Assembly (NCBI GenBank): GCA_024220505.1
Contig: JAKZZE010000007.1
Location: 1,116,001 to 1,180,000 of the forward strand
Origin: Rhizopus arrhizus
Lineage: Eukaryota > Mucoromycota > Mucoromycetes > Mucorales > Rhizopodaceae
DNA length: 64,000 nucleotides
Reading direction: 5' to 3'
Both the position numbers and the translations under genes were made by a program. The number at the start of each line of letters is the position of its first letter. Within the stretch, counting starts at the first letter, position 1. Below are positions 1 to 10,177 of this stretch, piece by piece. A model generated the notes under the pieces. It had not been told where the DNA came from. It did no database searches and worked only from the letters and a program-made list of their open reading frames with translations.

Positions 1-404
1 ATGTATCTCATATCGACCAATAAAGCATAAAAAGGAACGACTGCAGCTGCAGTGTCACTACTACCACCAGAAGAAAATTTATTATTTACAAGTCGCTTGA
101 CAAGTTGCTTTAATCGATCAGGTTGCGCTTTTGCTTTTGTCAATCGACAGTAAAGGCCAGTAATCTGATAAGCATCAAAAATAGATAGCTCACTTTTTGA
201 GATTAACTCATCCCACTCTTTCCAAATCTGCTCAGTAGCTTGTTGAGCTGCCATTTTTTTCTTCCACCAGCGCTGTATAACAGTTGAAGCATTCTCTTTT
301 TTCTCTAGTTCGGCTTTCAATAGTCTTTCTTTTTCTCTATTCTCTCTTTCTATTCTGGCATTCTCAATGAATTTCTTTTTTGATTCATTATTTGATGCAA
401 ACAT
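1..404 (-). CDS. HECT-type E3 ubiquitin ligase, N-terminal part (runs off the window)
   Basis: The minus strand is open from an ATG at 404-402 to the window edge, about 134 codons, so only the N-terminus is present. It starts MFASNNESKKKF, followed by a long Arg/Glu/Lys-rich helix and an IQ-like segment (STVIQRWWKKKMA, about residues 42-54). This basic-helix-plus-IQ layout is typical of the N-terminus of HUL5/UBE3C-type HECT ligases, which extend ubiquitin chains on proteasome-bound substrates. The HECT domain would lie outside the window, so the family call is an inference. The gene is divergent from the NEO1-like flippase. The two starts are only about 135 bp apart, so they probably share one promoter region, which contains a T-rich tract. 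Confidence 0.5.
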   Translation of the reverse strand, partial: MFASNNESKKKFIENARIERENREKERLLKAELEKKENASTVIQRWWKKKMAAQQATEQIWKEWDELISKSELSIFDAYQITGLYCRLTKAKAQPDRLKQLVKRLVNNKFSSGGSSDTAAAVVPFYALLVDMRY

Positions 405-539
405 TAAAATATAAAAAAAAGCAAGCACAATAAACAAATTGAAGAATTTCTTAGCAGCACTGTAACACAAATCTTTTTTGAAGGGGCCCAATAAATGCAG
501 CAAGGTTTTATCCCTTTTTTTTTTTTCCCCTCGAGAACA

Positions 540-3500
540 ATGTTTAGGGATTCAAGGCCAATAGCCTTACGGAGACTCTTTCCTTTTTCAAAAAGATTTG
601 ATCCTAAAAAACATAGAACTTCAGATTCGATACACAGTACTGATGAAGATCCTTTATTGATGGATGAAGAAACTGGGGTAAAAAGAAAGATAAATACGGA
701 AGCAAAAAACCAATTCGAAACGTAGCTTATTTTAACACCAACACCTTCAATGAGACATTCAGCCAAAAATAAAAAGACAAGCTTTTGGTCACGATTGAAA
801 TCCAAAAAAGCCTATACGTCAAGAACAATTTCACTTCATGCCAGTGGTATATTATTTCATATATTCAAGAAATGTTGTATTTACAAGTATTAACACGAAC
901 TTATTAGACAAAGAGAAGAGGAAATATGCTGCCAATGTCATCGTTAACCAAAAATACAATATATTTACATTCATTCCGCTTGTACTTTATGAACAGGTAA
1001 TGAACTAAAGTTGCGGATTGTACAATACTGAAATTGACTTTTATTATAGTTTGTTATATTTTTCAATCTGTATTTTTTACTCGTAGCATTATCACAATTT
1101 ATACCAGCATTAAAAATTGGTAAAAAGCAATAGTCATCGATATCAACATCTTTTTCTCTAACCGACTACTTAGGCTATATTCTTACATATTTTGGACCTT
1201 TGTGCTTTGTATTGACCATTACAATCAGTAAAGAAGCACTGGATGATTATCAAAGATACAAACGTGATAAAGAAGCCAATTCTCAGCTATACAATCGTTT
1301 AACACCAAGTGGAATACAAAACATACCAAGTTCTAAAATAAGAGTGGGCGATTTATTATATATCATGAAGGATCAAAGAGTAAGCTTATTAAGTACGTCA
1401 TATTGTTTTAGGCTAATAGAAATAGTAGATCCCTGCAGACATGATTTTATTAAGAACAACAGAAGAGACGGGTGCTAGTTTTATTAGAACCGATCAATTA
1501 GATGGTGAGACAGATTGGAAATTACGCTTGGCAATTCCTTCATTACAAAGACTAAACTCAGATCAAGATTTATTGAATATGAGAGGACACGTTTATGGTA
1601 ACAATACACAGCAACAATGCAAATAATGTATATCTCACTATCTTTGTGCTTATAGCTGATGCACCGCATAAAGATATTCATAATTTTGTGGGAACAATTA
1701 CTATCGTGGATGAAGCAACTGGCTTAGAAAGACTTGAACCACTAGGTGCAGAAAACACAATGTGGACAAATACTGTATTGGCTTCTGGATCAGCATTAGG
1801 ATTTGTTATTTATACTGGCAAAGATACACGCGCAGTCATGAATACAAGTCATCCCAAAACTAAAGTAGGTTTAATCGATCGTGAAATCAATCAATTGGCA
1901 AAGGTGAGTACAGTTATCACATTGGCAAATAGTTTCTTACTTTACTAGATTTTATTTATGGTGACACTCGTACTTTCTGTCATTATGGTGGGTTTAAATG
2001 GATTTCGTGGTATTTGGTATATCTACGTTTTTAGATTCTTGATTCTCTTTTCTTCCATCATTCCCATCAGGTAAAATTTTATACTCAATATCTTATTCAT
2101 TATCTAATAATATGTAGTTTACGTGTTAATTTGGATATGGGTAAGAGTGTCTATGCTAGACAAATAGAACATGATGATGAAATCAAAGGAACTATTGTTC
2201 GTACAAGCACATTACCAGAAGAATTAGGCCGTGTCGAATATCTCTTGACAGACAAGACTGGTACACTCACACAAAATGATATGGAGCTTAAAAAGTTACA
2301 TATGGGTACCATGTCTTACAGTTCAGACACCATGGATGAGATTCAAACCCACCTTGCCACCTCATTTGAAGCTACTGAAATAATGAACAAAGGACGTCGT
2401 CATATCTCTGTTCGTATCAAGGATATTGTTCAGGCTTTGGCCGTATGTCATAATGTGACGCCTGTGATTAACATGGATGGTGATATTACTTATCAGGCCT
2501 CGAGCCCAGATGAGGTCGCAATTGTCAAGTGGACAGAGCATATGGGCTTGACGTTGTTCCACAGAGATGTGAATACGATCCAATTACGCGTTAACGCAAC
2601 AGGTGAAATGCTTTATTTTGACGTGCTCCATATTTTTCCTTTTACAAGTGAAACAAAACGTATGGGTATCATTGTTAAGAATAAACAATCGGAAGAAATT
2701 ACGTTTTATGAAAAAGGAGCAGATACGGTCATGGCAAGGATTGTTCAATATAATGATTGGTAAGCAGAACAAGCTGTCTGTTAATTTATGTTAACTTTTG
2801 AATTTACATAGGCTTAATGAAGAATGTGACAATATGGCTAGAGAAGGCTTGCGTACGCTTGTTGTAGGTAAGAAGCATTTATCCGAAGAAGCCTACGCAA
2901 ATTTCACTGCCAAATACCATGAAGCGGAAGTATCTTTGCATGATCGTAATGCATTGAAGCAATCAGTTGTAGAGGAGGTCTTGGAATCAAATCTGGAATT
3001 GCTGGGATTGACAGGCGTAGAAGATAAATTGCAGGAGGGCGTGAAGAATACTTTGGAACAGATGAGAAATGCTGGTTTAAGAGTGTGGATGTTAACAGGC
3101 GACAAAATTGAAACGGCCACCTGTATTGCTATTTCCTCCAAGCTAGTAGCACGGAATCAAGGTATTCATCAGGTTGCAAAATGTAAGTAGATTGTGCAGC
3201 ATATATCTTTCACTTTCTCTGTTTAATGCTTGTTTTAGTGAAATCCGTGACTGAAGCTATTGAGGAGATTGACAATCTAAGGACAAAGACGGATCACTGC
3301 TTAGTAATCGATGGTGAATCACTCCAACTTTGTCTAGAATATTATAGACAAGAATTTATCGAGATGGCATCTCTCTTGCCGGTGGTCGTCTGCTGTCGTT
3401 GTTCTCCTACTCAAAAAGTATGTAATTTTTAGATAAACATATCGTTTCTAATCGCTTTACACAGGCAGATATTACTCGTTTGATTAAAGAGTACACCAAG

Positions 3501-4427
3501 AAAAAAGTATTATGTATTGGTGATGGTGGTAATGATGTGAGCATGATTCAAGCGGCTGATGTTGGTGTCGGTATTGTTGGAAAAGAAGGAAAGCAAGCTT
3601 CGCTTGCTGCTGATTTCTCAGTAACCCAATTTAGTCATTTAACAAAGTTACTCTTGTGGCATGGAAGAAATAGCTATAAACGTTCTGCCAAGCTATCTCA
3701 GTTTGTTATACACCGTGGTTTGATCATTTCAATTATGCAGGCTGTATTTTCTGCCATGCTTTATTTTGCTCCCATTGCTATCTATCAAGGCATGCTTATT
3801 GTTGGCTATGCGACTATCTATACAAATGCACCTGTATTCTCACTTGTGCTGGACCAAGATGTAAGCGAGGAGATCGCAATGATATATCCTGAATTATACA
3901 AAGACCTAACAAAGGTAACATAAACGTTTTGTAAGGAAGAGCAAAAAACTGAAAATTAAGGTTGATTGTTAGGGCCGATCCTTGTCTTATAGAACATTTT
4001 TTACATGGTTACTGATTAGTGTCTATCAAGGAGGTGCAATCATGGTTCTTTCTATCTTACTTTTTGAAGACGAATTTATTCACATTGTTGCCATTTCATT
4101 TACCGCATTAATTTGTAATGAATTGCTAATGGTAGCCTTGGAGATTAATACCTGGCATAAATTAATGGTGCTAGCTGAAGTTATCACGGTATTAGTTTAT
4201 TTTGGATCCATGTGGTTATTGCCCACTTACTTTGGTAAGAAAAATTATAGAGAGAAAACATTTATAAACTCACTTTTTTTTATTTTATAAAAGACATGTC
4301 ATTTATATTGACTGGGCGATTCATTTGGAAAGTAGCAGTGATCACTGCTGTAAGTAGCTGTCCCTTATATATTGTAAAGATAATCAAACGCAAAATTGCA
4401 CCACCAAGTTATACTAAATTAACATAA
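540..4427 (+). CDS. NEO1: P4-type ATPase (aminophospholipid flippase), NEO1/ATP9 class
   Basis: This multi-exon gene encodes a P4-ATPase that flips phospholipids to the cytosolic leaflet of Golgi and endosomal membranes. Conserved blocks occur in order: the first membrane pair with [20 protein letters not shown], the [13 protein letters not shown] actuator motif, the phosphorylation site [10 protein letters not shown] (about 2260-2285), the KGAD nucleotide-binding segment, [18 protein letters not shown], the [11 protein letters not shown] hinge (about 3520), and six C-terminal helices ending in PPSYTKLT. Gene order and motifs match yeast Neo1p almost throughout. About ten introns of 45-60 nt interrupt it, for example after [18 protein letters not shown] and after [13 protein letters not shown] sequence near 1903. 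The chosen start gives MFRDSRPI; an in-frame ATG at 495 would add 15 residues. The exon junctions between about 680 and 900 could not be resolved with confidence. The stop lies 30 bp from the convergent VPS2 stop. Confidence 0.93.
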
Positions 4428-4457
4428 CTTTAATAAAAAATACACATGTTGTGGGTA

Positions 4458-5297
4458 TTATTCTCGTCTTAAATTATCCAATCTTGCTTGTAAAGCAGCA
4501 TCATCAGCCGATAGACTACCTTCTGTTTGAGCAATTCTTTCACCAGAGGAGGTTACAGGAGCTTCAGCTTGTTTAATACCTGTGGGTACTTCGCCAAGCT
4601 AAGTGTACAGAATGATAAGTAAATGCATTTTTCATATTGTGTATGTATGTATACCTCTTGGTTGAAACTTATACCAATTTCATCCAACACTTTATTCACA
4701 ATTTCGTCACTTTCAGCTTCATCCTCATCTTCTTCAAAAGCATCATCAATAGCGTCACCCATCATTTCATCCTTCATGTCCATGAGTTCACTTTCTTTTT
4801 CAAATTGCATCATGATTTGTTGAATTTTAGGCAAGTTCATTTGTCTGTTCATTGCACCCATTGCTTTTGTTGCTCCTTTCATGGCCTCAGCCATTTGTTG
4901 ACTTGATCTTAAAGTCTGAATGCACAATAGTCAATGTAAAATAATAGACGTATAAATATATATATTTACTTGGATACGAAGACCAACAGCTTGTAATTGT
5001 GTCTTCATTTGATAAAACTTTTGAACATTACGTCTTGTACGGACAAGGTCTTTTGCCATCACTTTGCATGCACCCATTTGATTTTCTTTGACTGATTTCT
5101 TTATATCTGCAATCAATTTTTTTTCTTGGCGTTCTAGTTTTTCTCTTTCTCTATCGAGTTCTCTTTGAGCTTTGGTTATTGCTCTTTGGTGTTGCCTAAG
5201 TAGTTCTGCTGGTGTTTTTCTTTTGCCAAATAGGAATTCCTATTTTTTATTCATGTTTAAATAAGTCAAATTCATAAATTCAGTGGAAATATACCAT
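4458..5297 (-). CDS. VPS2: ESCRT-III subunit VPS2/DID4 (CHMP2)
   Basis: The protein is a Snf7-family ESCRT-III subunit that polymerises on endosomes to help form multivesicular bodies. The conserved text includes LFGKRKTPAELLRQ, MAKDLVRTRRNVQKF, AMKGATKAMGAMNRQMNLP and DEMMGDAIDDAFEEDEDE. The C-terminal MIM1 motif for Vps4 recruitment, LQARLDNLRRE, precedes the stop. The start is unusual: the ATG (5297-5295) is immediately followed by a 55-nt intron (gtatat...aatag, 5294-5240), so the first coding exon is the start codon alone, and exon 2 opens with GAATTCCTA giving M-EFLFGKRK. Further short introns lie near 4602-4655 and 4920-4970. The acidic linker and MIM1 agree with CHMP2A. Recognition is secure; the start is an inference from homology and splice signals. 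Confidence 0.92.
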
Positions 5298-5414
5298 TTT
5301 TTTTTATTGTTATTATTATAATTGTTTATGGAAAGAAATAAATAAAAGGTACAAAAATTAAGGGGAATGAAATCTATGCGGAGGATGATTTTTTTTACAA
5401 ATGTTACAAATGCA

Positions 5415-6597
5415 TTAACAGACAAATTGATGCTTGACGTCGATAGGATGAGATGCACTTAACTGAGGCCGTTGAGAATACCTCAGAGTTAATATTTTTC
5501 GAAGATTTTTTAATAGTACTTCATATGATTGATTGGGATCTTGTCGAAGTGTATCTATATGATTTTATGGTTATTTATTCTGTTTTATCGCTGTTTTGTT
5601 TAAAAAACATACTTATAAATGCATAGCTCATAGCACCACCTTGACGTCCTATTTTTGAGAAACCTGATGAAGTTTCATCATCTTTACAACTAATTATTTT
5701 AGCGTTAGCATTGTTTATGTGCACTCGTCTCCAAAAATTACCCTGAAAGCATAATCACATCTGCTGGAGAAAATTTATTTTGTCTATTTTCTCTTTCTAT
5801 TTCGCGTACTTTTAAAAGTCCCTTTATGAGTTCAATCAAATCAGAGAACGCATTTGACATATCGCCCGATACAATCAATTTGCCTACAGACACAAAGCCT
5901 TTGCCGGCCATTTTGAACAGGTTTTGATCCTTAAGGACACCTTTTGTTGAATAAATAAATGGTAAGTCTAAAGCTGTGCCTGAGTGACAAGTATCAAATA
6001 TACATGTAAGACGACATCCTTTACAGAGTGGTTTTACAAGTATATCATGCATCGTATCATCCAGAATGTGTCCGGAGGTGCCTTCGAATTCTCGAAAATC
6101 AGCTGGAAGGATCGTTTCATCATAACCGTCTTCTTCGTCACCATCCAAATCTTTCACTCGGCTACCATGACCACTGTAGTGTAAGAAAAGCCTATAGAAA
6201 ATATCAGAAAGGCGTGTTCTTGTTAAATGTTCTATGGAATACTTTACGAATCATTGGGTTGTGCATCCTCTACCAAGTGTCTCATTGCATCCAAAATATT
6301 TTCTCGACTAGGATAGAATTTACTGTGGCGAGGAAAATCGTCCGTCAAGATGGTCATGTTCTTTTCTTCAAAGTTGTACATAGAAATCAAGAATTCCTTG
6401 ATATTTTCAACATCATCAATGCAACCGCTCAATTCAATGTTTTCATCGTCAGCACCCATATAATTGATACCAATTAGTAAGGCCTTCTTTTTTCCTTGAC
6501 AGCTTGATGTTTCAAAGCTACAAGTATCTTCACTGTCGAAAGTTGGATTGATGTGTAAATAAAATTCTTCTTGGTCATCTACAAAAGGATCTGTCAT
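5415..6597 (-). CDS. Type I-like metacaspase without N-terminal prodomain
   Basis: This caspase-fold cysteine protease (peptidase C14) should cleave after Arg/Lys in a calcium-dependent way and acts in protein quality control and cell death. Exon 1 (6597 to about 6246) gives KKKALLIGINYMG and the acidic SGCIDDVENIKEFL. After a short intron come the catalytic-His motif LFLHYSGHGSR (about residues 118-128) and the catalytic-Cys motif IFDTCHSGTALDLP (Cys about 185), with DGYDETILPAD between them. Two further introns join FSPADVIMLSG to CKDDETSSGFSKIGRQGG and then to the ending RYSQRPQLSASHPIDV. Both dyad residues are present. Only about 37 acidic residues precede the protease domain, so the Pro/Gln-rich prodomain common in fungal metacaspases is absent. 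The splice joins were inferred by hand. Confidence 0.93.
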
Positions 6598-7000
6598 GTT
6601 TTTATTGTTTTGAATTATAAAAAATAATATAGGAAGAAAGCTTGTAAAAACACGAGCTTTTTATACAAAGCAACAAAGAACCCTTCACTGTCGCAGCATG
6701 TGAAACCGTATACTTTTAGCAGCAATGGATATGAATAGCGCAACACTTGCTTTGCCTCTTTTTAAATTAGATTTCTATTATTTTTTGAGGCTTCGTCATA
6801 TTTGTCCTACTTTAGATATTTCTGTCTTCTCTGAAAAACAATTTTGTGTTTTGCTTGAAAGCACGTACGCAGTAGAATTTGGATCACCTTACAAAAATTT
6901 TCTAAAAAGCTCAGCATTTTTTAAACGAAAGTGTACCTTTTATTATCGTGTGTTTTCAGGAACCCAAAATGTTAATTTTCGTTAAAAAAGTTATTCAATC
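6598..7000. other. Intergenic region with a doubtful 86-codon ORF (6725-6985, +)
   Basis: This stretch separates the metacaspase start from the end of the transcription factor gene. It contains an uninterrupted plus-strand frame starting MDMNSATLALPLF, rich in Phe, Tyr and Leu, with no recognised motif. The codon pattern looks like AT-rich non-coding DNA read by chance, and it sits where the metacaspase promoter must be. I do not consider it a gene, but it is recorded because it is long for this base composition. Confidence 0.3.
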
Positions 7001-9551
7001 CTAGGTGTTGCACACTCTTCTAATTAGTACATAGTTTATATAAAATAATATTTTATTACCTTCGCTTTCAAAGCCTCTACTACCACCTGTGGCTCCTTCT
7101 GGGAACACAGGGTTAACATTAGGAAATAGTCCTTGCCAAAATATATTATCAGGCATATTAAACAGCCAAGATAACTGCTCTTCTAGAGTATTTTCGTTGG
7201 GTCTTACTTGTTGTTGTTGTTCTTCTTCTGAAAGCATATGTTGTACACTCATCGGAGCTAGTGGTCTTGTATCGTGTTGCCGAGAATCAGTTTGCTGTAG
7301 GGGTGCATCTTCTAAAAGGCTAGGTATGGAGCGAAGAAAGGCTGACATCAAATTGCCAGTTGGTGCATTCTTCGTGATAGGGTCTAGAATAATATCTTTG
7401 GATATACGTAGGTGTTCCTTTGCCTCGTTTGCGACAATGGGATTGATGTTTACAGAGTTGTAAGCATGTATCAAAGCCGCAACAAATACAGAATAACCTA
7501 CATAACAATGCGGGTAAGTCATTTTGCTCTCTCCCTCTTTTTTTTTTATAAATTTACACGCAGAGTTCCAGCCAAATGTGACAAGTGAGTCATTGGGTAT
7601 CATCTGAGCAATATTAACACAAAGTTTTGCCGCTTGAATACAAGTTGCCACGCTATTTGCTATAAAAGGCATGTGCGGGGCGTCCTTTTCCAAAACAATA
7701 AACGGCCTGTGCAACAGGACTATAATCGCATAATAACATACTATTAAGGGTCCACCTTGGGTCAGCTTGGGCGTATCTGCAAAAAGTGTGGGGTTGAGAG
7801 TTAAATTCTGCATGTCAATTTCTGTTATTTTGTACATATCAGGCACATTGGCATACCACTGCTCCAGCATGCGTTGTAATCCCCAAACAGTCTGTTCCAT
7901 GGCCTTTGTCAAGTAGCCTTGGGCCTTGGCTCTTGCTGAATAGACATGGCACAGTACATCTCCCAAGATTTCCGAAAGTTTCACAAAGCTGAAGAATGCC
8001 GTCAAATCTTCATTTGGATAGAGTGTGTCAGTTAGTGAGAGTTTAACATCACAATCGGAATCAGCAATGGCTAAAGGTCTTCCCATGATGGCACAGCACC
8101 ATCGATCGGTCACATAGACACTGTACCATATCCTTTTTCTTTTTTTGTTAAAGTCCGCAGCATCCACTGTTTTTAACGTACGATGAAGCCCTAGATCTTG
8201 TGCCTATCAGAAAAAGCTTAGAGGTGTCAACTTTGAAGGAAAGTTTCACAAGACTTACCATCCTGACAGCCATACCTGCTAAAATCCAATTTTTATGTGA
8301 GATGCCTGAATAGACAGGTTGATTTGCAATCAAGACAAGCGCCTGAATGGTGGCTATACGAGGTACGAGATAGACTGTGCGAAATAAAACTGAAGCGCGA
8401 TCAGTCAATATACGATAAATTTCGTCGCGTTGGACCGAGGCATTTTCAAACAAGGGATCATCTGATCTGATTAAAAAGCAAGCATATGTACATATAGAAT
8501 AGGTCAGAAGAGGTGAAGGAGGTGGAGATGTTTTGCCCTCAAATGCGTTCATGTATTCTTCTCGATCCAATATGGGCAATAAAGGATTGGAATCAAAATA
8601 GCTAGAGTCATGATTGGATTAGCAAGACATCATCATGAGGTATAAGATTACTATTTACACATTAACAAGACCCACTATAACAGATCTTGGTATTAGATCA
8701 TCAATAACTTCTCGTGTATCTGCTGCTATTCTAGTAGCCTCTTCATCTGCTGTTGTATCTCTTACAACCATCAAATCATCGTCATTCAAATCCAATTTCC
8801 TTAGGCGATATGTTCTATTCCCATAAACAGAAGGAACACGAAACTCCTTTGTGTTTTCTTCCTTGTTTTCAAGGATGAAGGTAGAATGATTCCCTGTTAT
8901 GTCCGATTCTTGAGTTTCTGCAGAAGAAAAAATATTGCCGACAAGATGATAGCCCGATGAACTTCCGTGATACCGAATCACTTTCCCTTTGCGCACCGTC
9001 CCCGGTGTAGGCTCAATATCCATACATTTTCTTTTCATACTTTCTTCTGTTTCTGATTTTCCTTGTGTCATATTTTGTAATATTTCTTCCATTCGTTGTA
9101 ATCTGTTTTCTAAATTTTCAATGTATCTAAGAGTAACTGAGTATCGATCTATTTTCACACCCGGTTAATCAAATTTACCCCTTTTGTGGACCTCTTTTTT
9201 TGGTAACCTAAGAAATATGTGTTTCATGAATAATGATGGCCCAACCTTTTTTTTTTACTACATACATCATTGAATGTGCAGGTTTGATTGAAATGTTCGC
9301 AAGTTGTACATGGCTGCTTTGTATTTACATCACATCTACCAAGAGTAAGTATAGAAATACATATATCTAGTGATGTATTACTTTATTTTTTTTCGTCTGC
9401 ATGTATCACCTAATAAAATTTGAAGTCTTTGTTAGATGTTTTTGTATATGAGTGTGTGTACTTTACAAGCCCTCGATATTCTATTATTTTTTGCTGTATT
9501 TTCATTGTTATACTCAGAAATAAGGCTGTTTGAAGTATTATCAACATACAT
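7001..9551 (-). CDS. Zn2Cys6 zinc-cluster transcription factor with fungal-specific TF domain
   Basis: This is a nuclear regulator with a Gal4-type DNA-binding domain. The zinc cluster is split over three small exons. Exon 1 (from ATG 9551) ends NNRISRA-C. Exon 2 adds DTCRRKKIK and exon 3 adds CDVNTKQPCTTCEHFNQTCTF, giving all six cysteines with standard spacing (C-x2-C-x6-C-x7-C-x2-C-x6-C). A further exon gives TKKRGPQKG, followed by the coiled coil YIENLENRLQRMEEILQN. The middle homology region appears from MPILDREEYMNAFEG (about 8579) through RIATIQALVLIANQP, KRIWYSVYVTDRWCCAIMGRP and LAIADSDCDVKLSL. The tail contains EEEQQQQVRPNEN. The C-terminus ends at 7001 or, if a last intron is spliced, at about 6991. 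The regulated pathway cannot be deduced. Confidence 0.9.
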
Positions 9552-9596
9552 TTTCAATAAAATGATAGAAAGAAAGAAAACAGCATTGGGTTCAAG

Positions 9597-9618
9597 GAAA
9601 AAAAAAAAAAAAAAAAAA
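9597..9618. repeat. Poly-A run upstream of the zinc-cluster gene
   Basis: A run of about 22 A residues lies between the start of the zinc-cluster gene and the end of the small membrane-protein gene. On the minus strand it is a poly-T tract about 50-65 bp upstream of the chosen ATG. Such dA:dT tracts often exclude nucleosomes in fungal promoters; that role here is an inference. Confidence 0.6.
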
Positions 9619-9651
9619 GCTTTAATTAAGCCGAAATACTTTAGCCGAGGG

Positions 9652-10002
9652 TTATTCATTGACTGAAATTCCTGCGGCTGTGTCACTCCAATCACTTGAG
9701 TTTCCTATAGGCACACCAGGTTTGATGGCTGTGGTAGATGTTTGGTCTTGAGTAGGATTGGAACGTAAACCAAAAGTATCTGGATTAACTACCATAATGA
9801 TAGCTACTGAAATCGAGACGAGAGTGAAGACAAGTGTACTTGCAACTATACATCGCTTTCTCCAAACAAATGTTGCTTGTCTATCGCCGCATCGGTAAGC
9901 ACTGCCGATGAACCATGCGATTGGAAATATAAACCCAATAAAGAAAAGATATTTTTCTACCTTGGGATATTGCTCTGCTGTATCCTTTTCTGTATCTTCC
10001 AT
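9652..10002 (-). CDS. Small predicted membrane protein, two transmembrane helices
   Basis: A single open frame of 116 codons starts MEDTEKDTAEQYPKVEKY. The first hydrophobic helix (about residues 19-37) carries the aromatic-Pro signature FIGFIFPIAWFIGSAY. A short basic loop (DRQATFVWRKR) follows, then a second helix (about 50-72, VASTLVFTLVSISVAIIMVV) and a Ser/Thr-rich polar tail. The FP-x-W-x-I/G helix followed by a WRKR loop resembles a widespread but poorly characterised family of small fungal membrane proteins with a conserved C-terminal hairpin. No function can be assigned. The start is the first ATG of the frame, and no splicing is needed. Confidence 0.65.
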   Translation of the reverse strand: MEDTEKDTAEQYPKVEKYLFFIGFIFPIAWFIGSAYRCGDRQATFVWRKRCIVASTLVFTLVSISVAIIMVVNPDTFGLRSNPTQDQTSTTAIKPGVPIGNSSDWSDTAAGISVNE

Positions 10003-10177
10003 ACGTGATCGAATAAAAGCATTTGATAAAGATGCTTTATATACAGACGAGCCTTATTTACAGTTTTCCAATAATAAGGAGAGTAATTGTGACTGTATGT
10101 TTTTGAATGGGTCAACATGAGGGCGCGCAAAAAAAAAAGTTGGTTTCTTTTTTTGTATTGCTTATAAAAATAAAAAG

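Noticed and set aside
404..805. A 133-codon minus-strand frame opposite the NEO1 N-terminus
   Set aside because: It overlaps the conserved flippase start on the other strand, is Leu/Phe-rich by composition, and begins where the HECT ligase promoter should be.
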